DNA of 64,000 bases from Pandoraea fibrosis (GTDB taxonomy: Bacteria; Pseudomonadota; Gammaproteobacteria; Burkholderiales; Burkholderiaceae), in the NCBI RefSeq assembly GCF_000807775.2, contig NZ_CP047385.1, forward strand, positions 1,612,001 through 1,676,000, in the 5' to 3' direction. The position numbers and the translations under genes are program-made. Of this stretch, positions 1-8,012 are shown one piece after another; position 1 is the stretch's first letter; each line of letters starts with the position of its first letter. A model generated the notes under the pieces. That model did no database searches. It worked only from the letters and a program-made list of their open reading frames with translations, and was not told where the DNA came from.

Positions 1-140
1 TGCACGCCGATCACGCCCAGCATGATGAGGACGAACGCGCCGAGCATCACCGACATCAGATCGCCGAAGACGGCCCACGTCGGCGCTGCGGCGCCTACGT
101 CGCCGCTGTCCGCGATGTCTGCGTCGAAGTCGTCCCTCAT
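1..140 (-). CDS. OmpA/MotB-like protein, N-terminal fragment (cut by window edge)
   Basis: Only the first 46 codons are inside the window. They encode a short acidic cytoplasmic stretch (MRDDFDADIADSG...) followed by a hydrophobic segment (FGDLMSVMLGAFVLIMLG), the layout of a MotB/OmpA stator subunit: short N-tail, one transmembrane helix with an early Asp, then a periplasmic domain not visible here. The start codon overlaps the stop of the upstream DUF802 gene (ATGA, 4 bases), so the two are translationally coupled. In Burkholderiales, DUF3348-DUF802-OmpA is a recurring gene order (family knowledge). The C-terminal peptidoglycan-binding domain is inferred, not seen. Confidence 0.75.
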   Translation of the reverse strand, partial: MRDDFDADIADSGDVGAAAPTWAVFGDLMSVMLGAFVLIMLGVIGV

Positions 141-3100
141 GCTGCCACGCTACCCGGTTGTGCCCGCGTTTGCGCCAGTTCCTGAAGGTTCTCAAGGATC
201 TGCTTCTGCGACATCACACTCAGCTCCACCACTTCGCGCGCCTGCGCAACGTAGTAGCCAAGCTGTTCGTCGCTGCGTGCCATCGACTTGTCGAGCGCCG
301 CTTCGATGCGTTGCAGATGCTCGAGCAATTGCGCATTCGATTCACCGAACGATTGCACGGCCGCCCCGAAGGCATCGCCAAGGCTGGCGATTTCCACGGC
401 GCTGCCGGTGACCTGCGCCGACGCGGCGGTGAGCTTCTCGGTCTGCGCGGCGATGGCGTCACCCAGATTCGTGCTGGCACGCTCGAGCAATTGTGCGGAG
501 GTCGTGACCAGTTCATCGACGGCGGCGCGTTGTTCGTTACCGGCGTGCTTGACGGTGTCGAGCAGTGTGCCCAGCGTGTCGAGCAATCGTGAGCGCTCTT
601 CGAGCATGGCGTTATCGCGCACCATGCTGTCCGAGAGCTTCTGACGCAATTCGCCGATGATCTCGGCCGCAGCCTTCGGCGCTTCGGACGCGGTTTGCAC
701 GAGACGCGAAATCTCGGCAATCGTGTCGCTGGCATTGGCGCGCGTCTGTTCGGACATTTCCAGCGCGGTGCGTGCGAGTGTGTCGCAGATCGCCTGTTGC
801 TGGCTGGCCGTTTGCGCACCGACCTGCTGCCATTCCGAGCGTAGTGTGGCGAGTGTGCCTTCGAGCGTTTGCGTCCAGGCGGACAGTCGCTGTGTTTCGC
901 GCTCGGCAGTGGCGTCGTGATGGGCGGTGCTGGCGGCGCTCAGGGCTTGCAGCAGCGACGCGCTGTGTTCCGTGAAGGCGTGGGTCGTTGCGGCCACGAG
1001 TTGCTGGTTGCCGTCGGCCAGGCGCTCGCTGGTGCGTGCGTGTTCTGCCACGGCGTCGCGCCACGTCTGCGCGACGTTTCCGGACACGGCGTCCATTTGC
1101 GCCGAAACACTTTGCAATAGCTGCGAAGCGCGCGTCTCGAAGGTGTCGGCGAAGCGTTCGAGCGCACCGGCCAGATCGCGTGTGAGCGCATCGTTTGCGG
1201 ACTGTTGCGCGGTGACGGCCTGCTTCCACTCGCCGGACACGACGGCGGCGGTCTCCGACACGTTGTGCATCGCGCCTTCGGTGCGTTGGCTGACGCCGTC
1301 GATCAAGTGCGCCGAGCGTTGCTCGAAGGTCTCGGTGAAGCGGGCGAGCGCGGCGGCAAGATCGGTGTTAAGCGTGGCGTTGGCTTGCTGTTGCAGCGCG
1401 ATCGATTGATCCCACGCCTGTGCAACGCGCTCGTGCGCCCCGGTGACATTTCCGCTGGCGGCATCGAGCTTGGTCGCAACGTCGGCAAGCAAGGCGTCGG
1501 CGCGCGATTCGAACGTCTGTGCGAAACGTTCCAACGCTGTGCCGAGATTTTGCGTGAGGGCGTCGTGCGAGCGCTGTTGCTGGGCGAGCGCTTGTTCCCA
1601 TGCCTGGGCAACGGTGGTCTGCGCCGTTGTGATGCTGCCCGTGGCGCTATCGAGACGCGTGGTGACGTCGGCAAGCAGATCGGCCGAGCGGGTCTCGAAG
1701 GCCTGAGCGAATTGCGCGAGCGTTGCGCCAAGTTCCTTGGCGAGCGCATCGTTGGTCTGTTGTTGTGCCGCCAGCGAGGTCTCCCACGTTTGTGCGACAC
1801 CGGCGTGCGAGGCGGTGACCTGTCCCGTCGCGGTTTCGAGGCGCGTAGCGACCTCGTCGACGAGCCTGGCCGAACGAGTCTCGAAGGTTTGTGAGAATTG
1901 AACCAGTGCGCTGCCGAGTTCCTTGGCGAGCGAATCGTTGGTGCGCTGCTGCGCAGCGAGCGAGGTCTCCCATGTCTGTGCGACATTGGCATGGGCGCTG
2001 CTGACTTGTCCTGTGACGGTTTCGAGTCGCGAGGCGACATCGTCGACCAGTCGCGCCGAGCGCGTGTCGAACGTGTGTGTGAACTCGCCAAGTGCGGCGC
2101 GCAGATCGGTGGCGAGCGATTCATTGGTGCGCAACTGAGCGTCGAGCGAATCCTTCCACACGTTTGCCACGCGTGCCGTGGTCGCTTCGAAGCGCTCGGA
2201 CAAGCCGTCCATTCGATCCTGCATCGCGCCGGCAACCGTCTGATGCCACGACGCCGTTTCACGTGCGAGGCTCGCCATCGTCGCTTCGACTTCCGGACGG
2301 ATGGCGGCGCCTGCGGCACTCGCCGTCGTCGCCACACTGTCTTTCAGATACTGCTGCATGGCGTTCGTCAGTTGCGCGTAGGACGCGTCGGTCTTCGCGT
2401 GCAGCGCATCCTGATTGGCGACGAGTCGCTCGCCAAGCGCCTGACTCTGACGCTCCATCGCAGCCATCATGTCCTGCAAACGGTCGACGAGCGTCGGCAT
2501 GACGGTGGCCTGTTGCTGGAGCAGTTGCAACGTGGTTTCGCGTTGGTGCTGTTGCGAGAAGCCGCGCAACGTCGTGACGATACGGGCGTCGAGCGATTGC
2601 ACGACTTGCGCGCGCTGCTTGCGCGCGAGGGCGGCGAGCAGGCCGAGCATGGCCGAGGTGGCGACCCCGGCGACCGACGTGCCGAACGCGAAGCCGAGGC
2701 CCTTCACGGGTGATGCCAGTGAAGCGCGAATCGCCTCGAGATCGGTGGCGCCTTCGAGTGCGAGACCGGTGCCGCGCAGCGTGGCAGCCATCCCGAGGAA
2801 GGTGCCGAGCATGCCCAACAGCACGAGCAGGCCGACGAGATACGGCGTGAGGGCGGGGCCGGGCAGGCCGACGCGTTCGCCTTCGACGCGCAGACGCACG
2901 GCAGTACGCAGACCGGCCGGGAGCGTGTCGAGCCACGAGGGCAGCGAGGCAGGCGCGGCATTCAGGCCGGAGACAGCATCGGCGAGGGCGTTCGTCGCCT
3001 GATGGAAGCGTTTGAGTTCGAGGGCGCCGATGAGATAGACGGCGGCGATCAGCAGGGCAACGGCCAGTGCAAGCGTATTGGTGCCCGCATAACCGATGGC

Positions 3101-3163
3101 GATCCAGCCGACGACGGCCAGACCTGCGATAAAGGCAACGAGATCAACGAGGTAACGAGTCAT
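137..3163 (-). CDS. DUF802 protein: MotA/TolQ/ExbB-like membrane motor subunit with long repetitive coiled tail
   Basis: 1008 aa. The N-terminal 200 residues carry about four hydrophobic segments (near 5-25, 30-48, 108-128 and 155-178). The last two resemble the paired helices of MotA/TolQ/ExbB. The rest is a long helical tail with about six copies of a 62-residue repeat, each beginning VAQTWExSLAAQQ and containing FETRSARLVDEV. The start at 3163 begins with a hydrophobic helix (MTRYLVDLVAFIAG) and overlaps the DUF3348 end by 20 bases. A longer reading to 3445 lies inside DUF3348 and was rejected. With the OmpA/MotB-like gene that follows, it likely forms an ion-driven inner-membrane complex. 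The long-tailed motor layout recalls ZorA of Zorya defence systems, but the cellular role of DUF802 is unknown. Confidence 0.85.
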   Translation of the reverse strand: MTRYLVDLVAFIAGLAVVGWIAIGYAGTNTLALAVALLIAAVYLIGALELKRFHQATNALADAVSGLNAAPASLPSWLDTLPAGLRTAVRLRVEGERVGLPGPALTPYLVGLLVLLGMLGTFLGMAATLRGTGLALEGATDLEAIRASLASPVKGLGFAFGTSVAGVATSAMLGLLAALARKQRAQVVQSLDARIVTTLRGFSQQHQRETTLQLLQQQATVMPTLVDRLQDMMAAMERQSQALGERLVANQDALHAKTDASYAQLTNAMQQYLKDSVATTASAAGAAIRPEVEATMASLARETASWHQTVAGAMQDRMDGLSERFEATTARVANVWKDSLDAQLRTNESLATDLRAALGEFTHTFDTRSARLVDDVASRLETVTGQVSSAHANVAQTWETSLAAQQRTNDSLAKELGSALVQFSQTFETRSARLVDEVATRLETATGQVTASHAGVAQTWETSLAAQQQTNDALAKELGATLAQFAQAFETRSADLLADVTTRLDSATGSITTAQTTVAQAWEQALAQQQRSHDALTQNLGTALERFAQTFESRADALLADVATKLDAASGNVTGAHERVAQAWDQSIALQQQANATLNTDLAAALARFTETFEQRSAHLIDGVSQRTEGAMHNVSETAAVVSGEWKQAVTAQQSANDALTRDLAGALERFADTFETRASQLLQSVSAQMDAVSGNVAQTWRDAVAEHARTSERLADGNQQLVAATTHAFTEHSASLLQALSAASTAHHDATAERETQRLSAWTQTLEGTLATLRSEWQQVGAQTASQQQAICDTLARTALEMSEQTRANASDTIAEISRLVQTASEAPKAAAEIIGELRQKLSDSMVRDNAMLEERSRLLDTLGTLLDTVKHAGNEQRAAVDELVTTSAQLLERASTNLGDAIAAQTEKLTAASAQVTGSAVEIASLGDAFGAAVQSFGESNAQLLEHLQRIEAALDKSMARSDEQLGYYVAQAREVVELSVMSQKQILENLQELAQTRAQPGSVAA

Positions 3164-3941
3164 GTTGTCCGGGTTCACTAACGTTTTCAACGCGATGCAC
3201 CGAGGCGAGGGCGGCGATGAGCCCTTCGATCGGTTCAAGGCGGATATCCAGTTCGGCAAGCAAGAGGCTTTGCATGTCCCGGTGGAAGGTGTCGAGCCAC
3301 GTGCCGGCCGGCGCGAGCGGCGGCGAGCCGGGCACGCGCGGGGCGGCCATCGCCGCCTGTTCCGTGTCGCGCAGTCGCACGAAGTGTCCTTCGAGCAGAT
3401 TCGGCACGCTGGCGAGCAGTGTGCGCTCACGTGCGCCCATGACACGTTCCATCACGGCGTCGACGCTGGCGAGGCGAGCGGCGTCTGGCGACTGTGAGGC
3501 CAACTGCCCGCGCAGACGGGTGCGCAACGCACTGATGGCGGTGTCCATCGTCTGCTGCGACGTCGCATAGCGCTGCCGATAGGCCGGGAATTCCGCGAAG
3601 GACGCGGCCCGCTGGCGCTCGGCGGCGCTCAACGCCCGGATCTGCCCACCGGGGGCGGCGGCCAGACCGCAATCGCGAGCGATGGCTGCCGCGAGGTCCG
3701 TGCGGACGCGCGCCAGTTCGCCTGCCGGGTCGTGCGCAGCCGTCCGCGCGCCGGGCATGGCGGCAGGCGGTGTGGCTTTGAGGGCCGACGACAGGGCGAT
3801 GGCGTCGGTCCAGCCCACCCACTGACTCATGCGGTCGGACAGCGACGGCGCAGCCTCGGGCGGTGCGAACGTGCTGAGACGGGCCAGGGAGCGTATGAGG
3901 GTGGGGGCGCTGATTACGGGACGCCGTGACACTTGCACCAT
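3144..3941 (-). CDS. DUF3348 family protein
   Basis: 265 aa, soluble, Ala/Arg-rich and mainly helical. No signal peptide or membrane helix is visible. It is first in the operon with the DUF802 motor subunit and overlaps it by 20 bases, so it is probably a cytoplasmic partner of the complex. The family is recognised by its position and by the start VSRRPVISAPTLIRSLARL. No catalytic motif is visible and no biochemical function is known to me. The start at 3941 is the first ATG after the intergenic region. Confidence 0.8.
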   Translation of the reverse strand: MVQVSRRPVISAPTLIRSLARLSTFAPPEAAPSLSDRMSQWVGWTDAIALSSALKATPPAAMPGARTAAHDPAGELARVRTDLAAAIARDCGLAAAPGGQIRALSAAERQRAASFAEFPAYRQRYATSQQTMDTAISALRTRLRGQLASQSPDAARLASVDAVMERVMGARERTLLASVPNLLEGHFVRLRDTEQAAMAAPRVPGSPPLAPAGTWLDTFHRDMQSLLLAELDIRLEPIEGLIAALASVHRVENVSEPGQHDSLPR

Positions 3942-4245
3942 TCCACTAAGGGGTCAAAAACCCAGCAGTTTACACTGCGCGCGCCTCCCGGCCGCCACCC
4001 GCCCCTGGGGCGGGGGCTTGACGGGCGTAACGATAGCGATGTGAGAGCGATATGACGCCTTGTCGCCGTTACCCCGCGCGCTTCCGCCGCCGCATGGCGA
4101 CCGTGTGACGGCACTATCGCGGTCCCCTTATCTGCCGACGAGCCCAACTGTGATTTATCTCAGTTTTCAGGACCCACCCCGAGGTTTATCTTTCACTCAA
4201 CCCGCGACGAACGCGGAACAACGAAACAACGACTGGAGGTGTGAC
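3942..4245. other. Intergenic region between the motor operon and the small-protein pair
   Basis: 304 bases that must hold the leftward promoter of the DUF3348 operon and the rightward promoter of the small genes. No clear sigma70 promoter stands out. The stretch 4150-4200 is more AT-rich (ttatctcag, gtttatcttt) and is the likeliest promoter for the small genes. An open frame runs through it into the first small gene, but it has no ribosome binding site and unlikely composition. Confidence 0.5.
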
Positions 4246-4353
4246 ATGGGCTGGGGACTGCTTTGCGACGGGCTGGTGACGGTAGGTACGTGGGCAAGCC
4301 GGGCTGCTCCGGTGGCCAAGTTCTTCTCGGACATGGCCGATCTTCTGATGTAA
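4246..4353 (+). CDS. Tandem small protein A (35 aa)
   Basis: A 35-residue product, MGWGLLCDGLV... ending ADLLM, preceded by a strong Shine-Dalgarno (TGGAGGTGTGAC then ATG). The peptide is hydrophobic/amphipathic with two Trp, one Cys, an Arg and a Lys. It would suit a membrane-associated small protein. A paralogue starts 153 bases downstream with the same RBS. The two products share 26 of 35 residues. Many DNA differences are silent (Cys, Ala, Lys, Ser, Asp, Leu codons) and several replacements are conservative, the pattern expected if the peptide is translated and selected. I do not recognise the family; a type I toxin-like or secreted amphipathic peptide is possible but unproven. Confidence 0.6.
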   Translation: MGWGLLCDGLVTVGTWASRAAPVAKFFSDMADLLM

Positions 4354-4398
4354 CTCGCGATGAGCGACATCGAACCAAACGACTAGTGGAGGTGTGAC

Positions 4399-4506
4399 AT
4401 GGGCTGGGGACTGTTTTGTGACGGGCTGGTGGCGGCGGGTACGTGGGCAAGCCGGGCCGAACCGGTGACGAAATTCCTCTCCGATGTGGCCGGCCTGTTC
4501 ATGTGA
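4399..4506 (+). CDS. Tandem small protein B (35 aa)
   Basis: Second member of the pair, also exactly 35 residues (MGWGLFCDGLV... AGLFM) with the identical RBS GGAGGTGTGAC before ATG. It differs from copy A at positions 6, 12, 13, 21, 24, 27, 30, 32 and 34. The motif G-T-W-A-S-R at 14-19 and the P-V and K-F positions are kept. Only 45 bases separate the genes, so they are probably one transcript. The convergent MFS gene ends 6 bases after this stop. Function unknown. Confidence 0.6.
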   Translation: MGWGLFCDGLVAAGTWASRAEPVTKFLSDVAGLFM

Positions 4507-4512
4507 GATGAC

Positions 4513-5712
4513 TCACGAGGTGGAGCTCGCCGTCTCGGGGGCCTGTGCGAGACCCGAACGCAGGTAAGGCAGCAGGCTGGCAAGACCAAGGGCCGCCATT
4601 GCGGCACCGATCCACAACGGCGCGCGCATGCTGTAGCCCGCGTCGATCGCGGCGCCTCCGGCCCATGTGCCGAAGGCGAGCCCGGCGGTAATCACCGAGG
4701 TATGCATGGTGTTGACGAGTGGGCCAGGGGCCGCAGCACGCATCACGCGGGCCACCATGGCGGGATTGAGCGACACACCCGTCAGACCGATGGCGGCGAA
4801 CGCGGCGATACCGACCGGCGTGAAGTCGGCCCAAAGCGCGAAGCTGATCAGCGCGAGGGCGAGGACTGACAGGCCGGCGACCAGCACCGTCAGTGTGTGA
4901 CGGTCGGCGAGGCGTCCGATGACGGCATTGCCGATGATGTTGGCGACACCGTACATCGCCAGAAGATTCGGAATTGCCGAGGCTGAAACGTCGGCGACAT
5001 TCAAAAAGATCGGCGAGAAATAGCTGAACGCGGCGAACGTCGCGCCGATGATCAACCCGCTCGTGGCAAACGCAGCCCATAGCGGACGATTGAGCAGCGA
5101 ACGGAATTCGGCGGCGAGGCTAACGGACTCGCGATCCTGCTTCTGGCTCGCGGGGGCCCACAACGCAACGGCGATCGTGCACAGCGCGGCGAGCACGGCG
5201 ACAAGCCAGAAGCTGGCGCGCCAGCCGTAGTGCTGTTCGATGAACGCCGTGAGCGGCACGCCGACCACGGGCGAGAACATCAGGCCACCGAGAACGAAGG
5301 AAGCGGCCCGCCCGCGAACCGACGGGGCAACGAGATCGGCACAGAGCGTCAGCGCGACGCCGAACGTCGCCGAGCTGGCCACACCCATGATGATCCGCGC
5401 GAGCGCCATCACTTCATAACGAGTCGACACGGCCGCCAGCACGCCGCCTGCGACGTTGATCGTCAGCAGCCAGACGAGGGCGCGCTTGTGCGGCGTGCGC
5501 AACGCGAGCAGCAGGGCGGTCAACACGGGGCCGCCGATGGTCATGCCGAGGGCATAGAGCGAAATCAGATTACCGATGTCACCGATGCCGACGTTCATTG
5601 CATGGGCGAGGGCCGGCATCATGCCGGCCACCATGAATTCCGCCGTGGTCATGGCAAAAACGGTGAGCCCTAATAAGTAGACGACGGGTGGCATAGCAGA
5701 TTTTTGTGACAT
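4513..5712 (-). CDS. MFS transporter (DHA1/AraJ-like)
   Basis: 399 aa with about 12 hydrophobic segments and MFS features: EFMVAGMMPALA in helix 1 and the arginine-rich loop GRLADRH in the second half. The family exports drugs or sugars by proton antiport at the inner membrane. It lies downstream of a TetR regulator on the same strand, 109 bases away, a layout typical of a TetR-controlled exporter. Start alternatives are ATG at 5712 (MSQKSAMPP) and at 5727 (MIVKNMSQ). Neither has a strong RBS; 5712 matches usual family length. The substrate cannot be told from sequence. Confidence 0.85.
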   Translation of the reverse strand: MSQKSAMPPVVYLLGLTVFAMTTAEFMVAGMMPALAHAMNVGIGDIGNLISLYALGMTIGGPVLTALLLALRTPHKRALVWLLTINVAGGVLAAVSTRYEVMALARIIMGVASSATFGVALTLCADLVAPSVRGRAASFVLGGLMFSPVVGVPLTAFIEQHYGWRASFWLVAVLAALCTIAVALWAPASQKQDRESVSLAAEFRSLLNRPLWAAFATSGLIIGATFAAFSYFSPIFLNVADVSASAIPNLLAMYGVANIIGNAVIGRLADRHTLTVLVAGLSVLALALISFALWADFTPVGIAAFAAIGLTGVSLNPAMVARVMRAAAPGPLVNTMHTSVITAGLAFGTWAGGAAIDAGYSMRAPLWIGAAMAALGLASLLPYLRSGLAQAPETASSTS

Positions 5713-5730
5713 ATTTTTAACGATCATTCC
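5711..5730. promoter_or_regulatory. Candidate TetR operator copy 2, before the MFS gene
   Basis: atatttttaacgatcattcc closely resembles the segment at 6481-6500 (atatttttgaccgattgttc) that overlaps the promoter of the adjacent TetR gene. It covers the MFS start region. Binding by this TetR protein is inferred from the repeat and its placement. Confidence 0.4.
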
Positions 5731-5821
5731 ATATTCGGGGATGGGGGGAGAACCCCGAGGGGGTCGGGTAAGGATGTCGGGGGCTTCGGGTGTTGGTTGT
5801 GTTGACCGGGTGCGTCGGGTG

Positions 5822-6403
5822 TCAGAGCTGGGCGAGTGTGCCTTCCATGATGCCTTCGAGGAAGGCGCGGTCGCAGACCGTGCGGCCGAGTGCGCGCAGA
5901 CCGTAGTAGCTCGACAGGAAGGTGCGTGCGATGACGACGGGAGAGCGTTCGGCGGCGAGTTCGCCATTGTGCTGACCGACGGCGATCAGATGCACGAGCA
6001 CTTGCTCGAAGCGATTGAAATACGCCTGACTGATCTGACGGACCTTCGGGTCTTTGGCGCCACGCTCGAGTGCGGCGAAAAGGCTCATGCAGCCTCGTTG
6101 CTTTTGGGGATCGAGATCCTCGTCGATGCCTTTTTGCATCAGAGCGCGAAGCCGGTCCTTGACGGGGCCGGGCGCATTCAGGATGTCGGCCTGCGTCTGA
6201 AGCCCGAGCGTCTGATAGCGCTCGAGGGCTTCGTGATAGAGGTTGAGCTTGCTGCCGAAGGCGTTGTAGAGGCTGCCGCGTCCGAGCCCGGTACATTCGA
6301 CGAGTGCCTGGGCCGACGTGCCTTCGTAGCCGTTCGTCCAGAAAACATCCATGGCGGCGTCGATGACGGCTGCGTCGTCGAATTCTCTCGGTCGTCCGCT
6401 CAT
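5822..6403 (-). CDS. TetR/AcrR family transcriptional regulator
   Basis: 193 aa. The N-terminal HTH shows the TetR signature (DAAMDVFWTNGYEGTSAQAL, then GLGRGSLYNAFGSKLNLYHEAL), with a helical ligand-binding C-terminal domain. The start at 6403 (MSGRPREFDD) is the usual beginning for this subgroup. A longer reading to 6502 would run through the promoter and was not used. It probably represses itself and the downstream MFS gene; the inducer is unknown. Confidence 0.9.
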   Translation of the reverse strand: MSGRPREFDDAAVIDAAMDVFWTNGYEGTSAQALVECTGLGRGSLYNAFGSKLNLYHEALERYQTLGLQTQADILNAPGPVKDRLRALMQKGIDEDLDPQKQRGCMSLFAALERGAKDPKVRQISQAYFNRFEQVLVHLIAVGQHNGELAAERSPVVIARTFLSSYYGLRALGRTVCDRAFLEGIMEGTLAQL

Positions 6404-6472
6404 GATGATGGGCCTCGCTGATCCGGCGGAAAGGGAATGAGCGATGCGCTTGAGGCAGCACTCGATGGCGTG

Positions 6473-6502
6473 ACTATAGGATATTTTTGACCGATTGTTC
6501 AA
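6473..6502 (-). promoter_or_regulatory. Promoter of the TetR gene with overlapping operator
   Basis: On the minus strand, TTGAAC (6502-6497), an 18-base spacer and TATAGT (6478-6473). The spacer contains TTGA-N8-TCAA palindromic sequence, part of the 20-base segment repeated at 5711-5730. Autorepression is inferred. Confidence 0.5.
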
Positions 6503-6568
6503 ATAACCGGATATCAGTTGTGGGATTCGCTGAGGGGGATCTTTGAGGCGGGGGCGGGGGCAGAAAAC

Positions 6569-6591
6569 AAAAAAGCCGTCGCGAGGACGGC
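6569..6591 (-). terminator. Rho-independent terminator after tRNA-Gly
   Basis: On the minus strand, stem GCCGTC / GACGGC with loop CTCGC, followed by TTTTTT. It lies 15 bases past the tRNA 3' end. Confidence 0.85.
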
Positions 6592-6605
6592 TTCTTCGAG
6601 GATTC

Positions 6606-6679
6606 TGGAGCGGGCGATGGGAATCGAACCCACGGCTCTAGCTTGGGAAGCTAGGGTATTACCATTATACGACGCCCGC
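6606..6679 (-). tRNA. tRNA-Gly (anticodon CCC), CCA encoded
   Basis: A 74-base cloverleaf. The acceptor stem GCGGGCG pairs with CGCCCGC, with U73 and encoded CCA. The anticodon arm is CTAGC-TTCCCAA-GCTAG, giving anticodon CCC for GGG codons. The T-arm is GTGGG-TTCGATT-CCCAT. It has its own promoter and terminator. No integrase or duplicated 3' end is seen next to it, so this tRNA is not an occupied integration site here. Confidence 0.95.
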
Positions 6680-6689
6680 GAAGACCGAC

Positions 6690-6719
6690 ATTCTAAGCGG
6701 GGTTGGGGGAGTTTGGCAA
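6690..6719 (-). promoter_or_regulatory. Promoter of tRNA-Gly
   Basis: On the minus strand, TTGCCA (6719-6714), 18-base spacer, TAGAAT (6695-6690), ending 10 bases before the tRNA 5' end. Confidence 0.65.
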
Positions 6720-6754
6720 TCTGGGTGTTTCGTAGGTGGGCGCGATTCTTCCCA

Positions 6755-7591
6755 TCACTCATCCAAAAGTCGGGCGTGGCCCCGCACCACACGGCTGCCA
6801 CCGATCAACTTATGCAGCATCAATGCGCCTGCGGCTCCGCAGGAGATACCTACCAGCCACCAGATGGCGGGCAGCTCGAAGATCGATGCGTCTTCCATGC
6901 CGTCCGGAATGCTGATGCTGCTCACGACCACCGCTGTGTTGTAGACCATGTGCAACAGAATGCCCGGGAGGATCGAGCGGGTCCGTTCGTACATCTTTCC
7001 CAGAATTAGCCCAAGCACGAGGGCGGCCACGAACTGATAGACGTTCAGGTGCGCCAGCCCGAAGACAGCCGCGGAGTGCGCGATAGCCGTGCCCGGCGGG
7101 TATTGCTTCAGGAATCCGCGCAGGATGATGCCCCGGAACAACATCTCCTCGACCACCGGCGCGATGATGCAAACCAGAACGATCGCCCCAAGTCCGGCCT
7201 GCCGGTACGCCTCGGCCGCATTGCGCAGTGCGTCCCCCGTCGGGAATATCTGCACGACACCCGCTTCGATGACATTGATGAACAGCAGCAATCCGGGCAC
7301 GAGCAGCACAACGGGAACGGTAAAGAGACCCAACGTCGCCGGCATTGACAGACGGCCTTCGTGAAACAACTCCCGGTATGTGCGCTGGCTCTTGTGCAGC
7401 ACGATCGCGAAGACGAGGCCATAGGCTAGTACCCGTCCGATGCTGTATGCCGCCATCGGACGAATGCCGACGACATAACTCAACTGCACAACGATTGAAT
7501 TCGTGATGAGTTCGAGAAAGAACAGCGCAATCAATACAAAAAACGCGTCCAGCAAACTCGGGAAGCAATATTCCCTGGGCTTGGCTTTCAT
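6755..7591 (-). CDS. CPBP family intramembrane glutamic endopeptidase
   Basis: 278 aa, about eight membrane helices. The three family motifs are present: EExxxR (E148-E149...R153), FxxxH (F177...H181) and HxxxN (H214...N218). Members cleave within the membrane (like Rce1) and in bacteria are tied to bacteriocin immunity or envelope stress; the substrate here is unknown. It is a single gene, divergent from the gamma-glutamyltransferase gene across 421 bases. The start ATG at 7591 has a GAAGAG-type RBS. Confidence 0.88.
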   Translation of the reverse strand: MKAKPREYCFPSLLDAFFVLIALFFLELITNSIVVQLSYVVGIRPMAAYSIGRVLAYGLVFAIVLHKSQRTYRELFHEGRLSMPATLGLFTVPVVLLVPGLLLFINVIEAGVVQIFPTGDALRNAAEAYRQAGLGAIVLVCIIAPVVEEMLFRGIILRGFLKQYPPGTAIAHSAAVFGLAHLNVYQFVAALVLGLILGKMYERTRSILPGILLHMVYNTAVVVSSISIPDGMEDASIFELPAIWWLVGISCGAAGALMLHKLIGGSRVVRGHARLLDE

Positions 7592-8012
7592 GACTTGTGC
7601 TCTTCTGATCAGTTGTTATTGTTGGTGAACCGCCGGACGTCAATGCGTTCCCGGCGGCAAAGCGCGTTTCTATACCTGAAGCCGGCATGTCGATCGCCGC
7701 GTCTGAGATAGACGTCGAAGAACCCCCGCTCTCGAACGTCCTACGGCAAATGGATGGCACCTCCCCGGTTGTACCGGACGATTGTCATGATTTGAAAGAG
7801 TTCGAATTATCGCAGGATGAGAGGAATCCCGAAAGATCGATGATTGCGATCCTCCAAATCATTCCCTTTCCTCATGTGCAGTTGCGATCAGTATTTTTGC
7901 GTACTGATCGCACGTAGCATTGCGGATTCACCGATGTTTTTTATCGGATATATCTAACCCGTAATTCAAAAGGAGATGGTTAGTTAAACGAAATAGATAA
8001 AGGGAGACGTAG
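7592..8012. other. Intergenic region, divergent promoters of the CPBP and ggt genes
   Basis: 421 bases without a convincing gene; a 76-codon frame at 7687-7917 has no RBS and no recognisable domain. The part from 7915 to 8012 is AT-rich (ttatcggatatatct) and probably holds the ggt promoter. A perfect 10-bp inverted repeat lies at 7884-7911. Confidence 0.6.
7884..7911. repeat. Perfect inverted repeat sharing a 16-base core with 13960-13975
   Basis: Arms GCGATCAGTA and TACTGATCGC surround TTTTTGCG. The core TCAGTATTTTTGCGTA recurs exactly at 13960-13975. It may be an operator or a remnant of a mobile-element end. The T-run is inside the loop, so it is not an ordinary terminator. Confidence 0.6.

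Larger units (their letters stand above)
4221..4506 (+). repeat. Direct duplication of a roughly 133-bp RBS-plus-gene unit
   Basis: Units about 4221-4353 and 4374-4506, offset 153 bases. The similarity includes the leader just before the RBS (gaaacaacgac versus gaaccaaacgac) as well as the coding part, so the whole translation unit was duplicated and has since diverged. Confidence 0.7.

Noticed and set aside
3164..3445. Extended N-terminus of DUF802
   Set aside because: The extension is inside DUF3348 in another frame with Arg/Ser-rich translation; the hydrophobic start at 3163 fits the family.
7687..7917. 76-codon open frame upstream of ggt
   Set aside because: No RBS, no recognisable domain, and it overlaps the palindrome and probable promoter.
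6606..8000. Genomic island at tRNA-Gly
   Set aside because: No integrase, no direct repeat of the tRNA 3' end and no shift in composition next to the tRNA.
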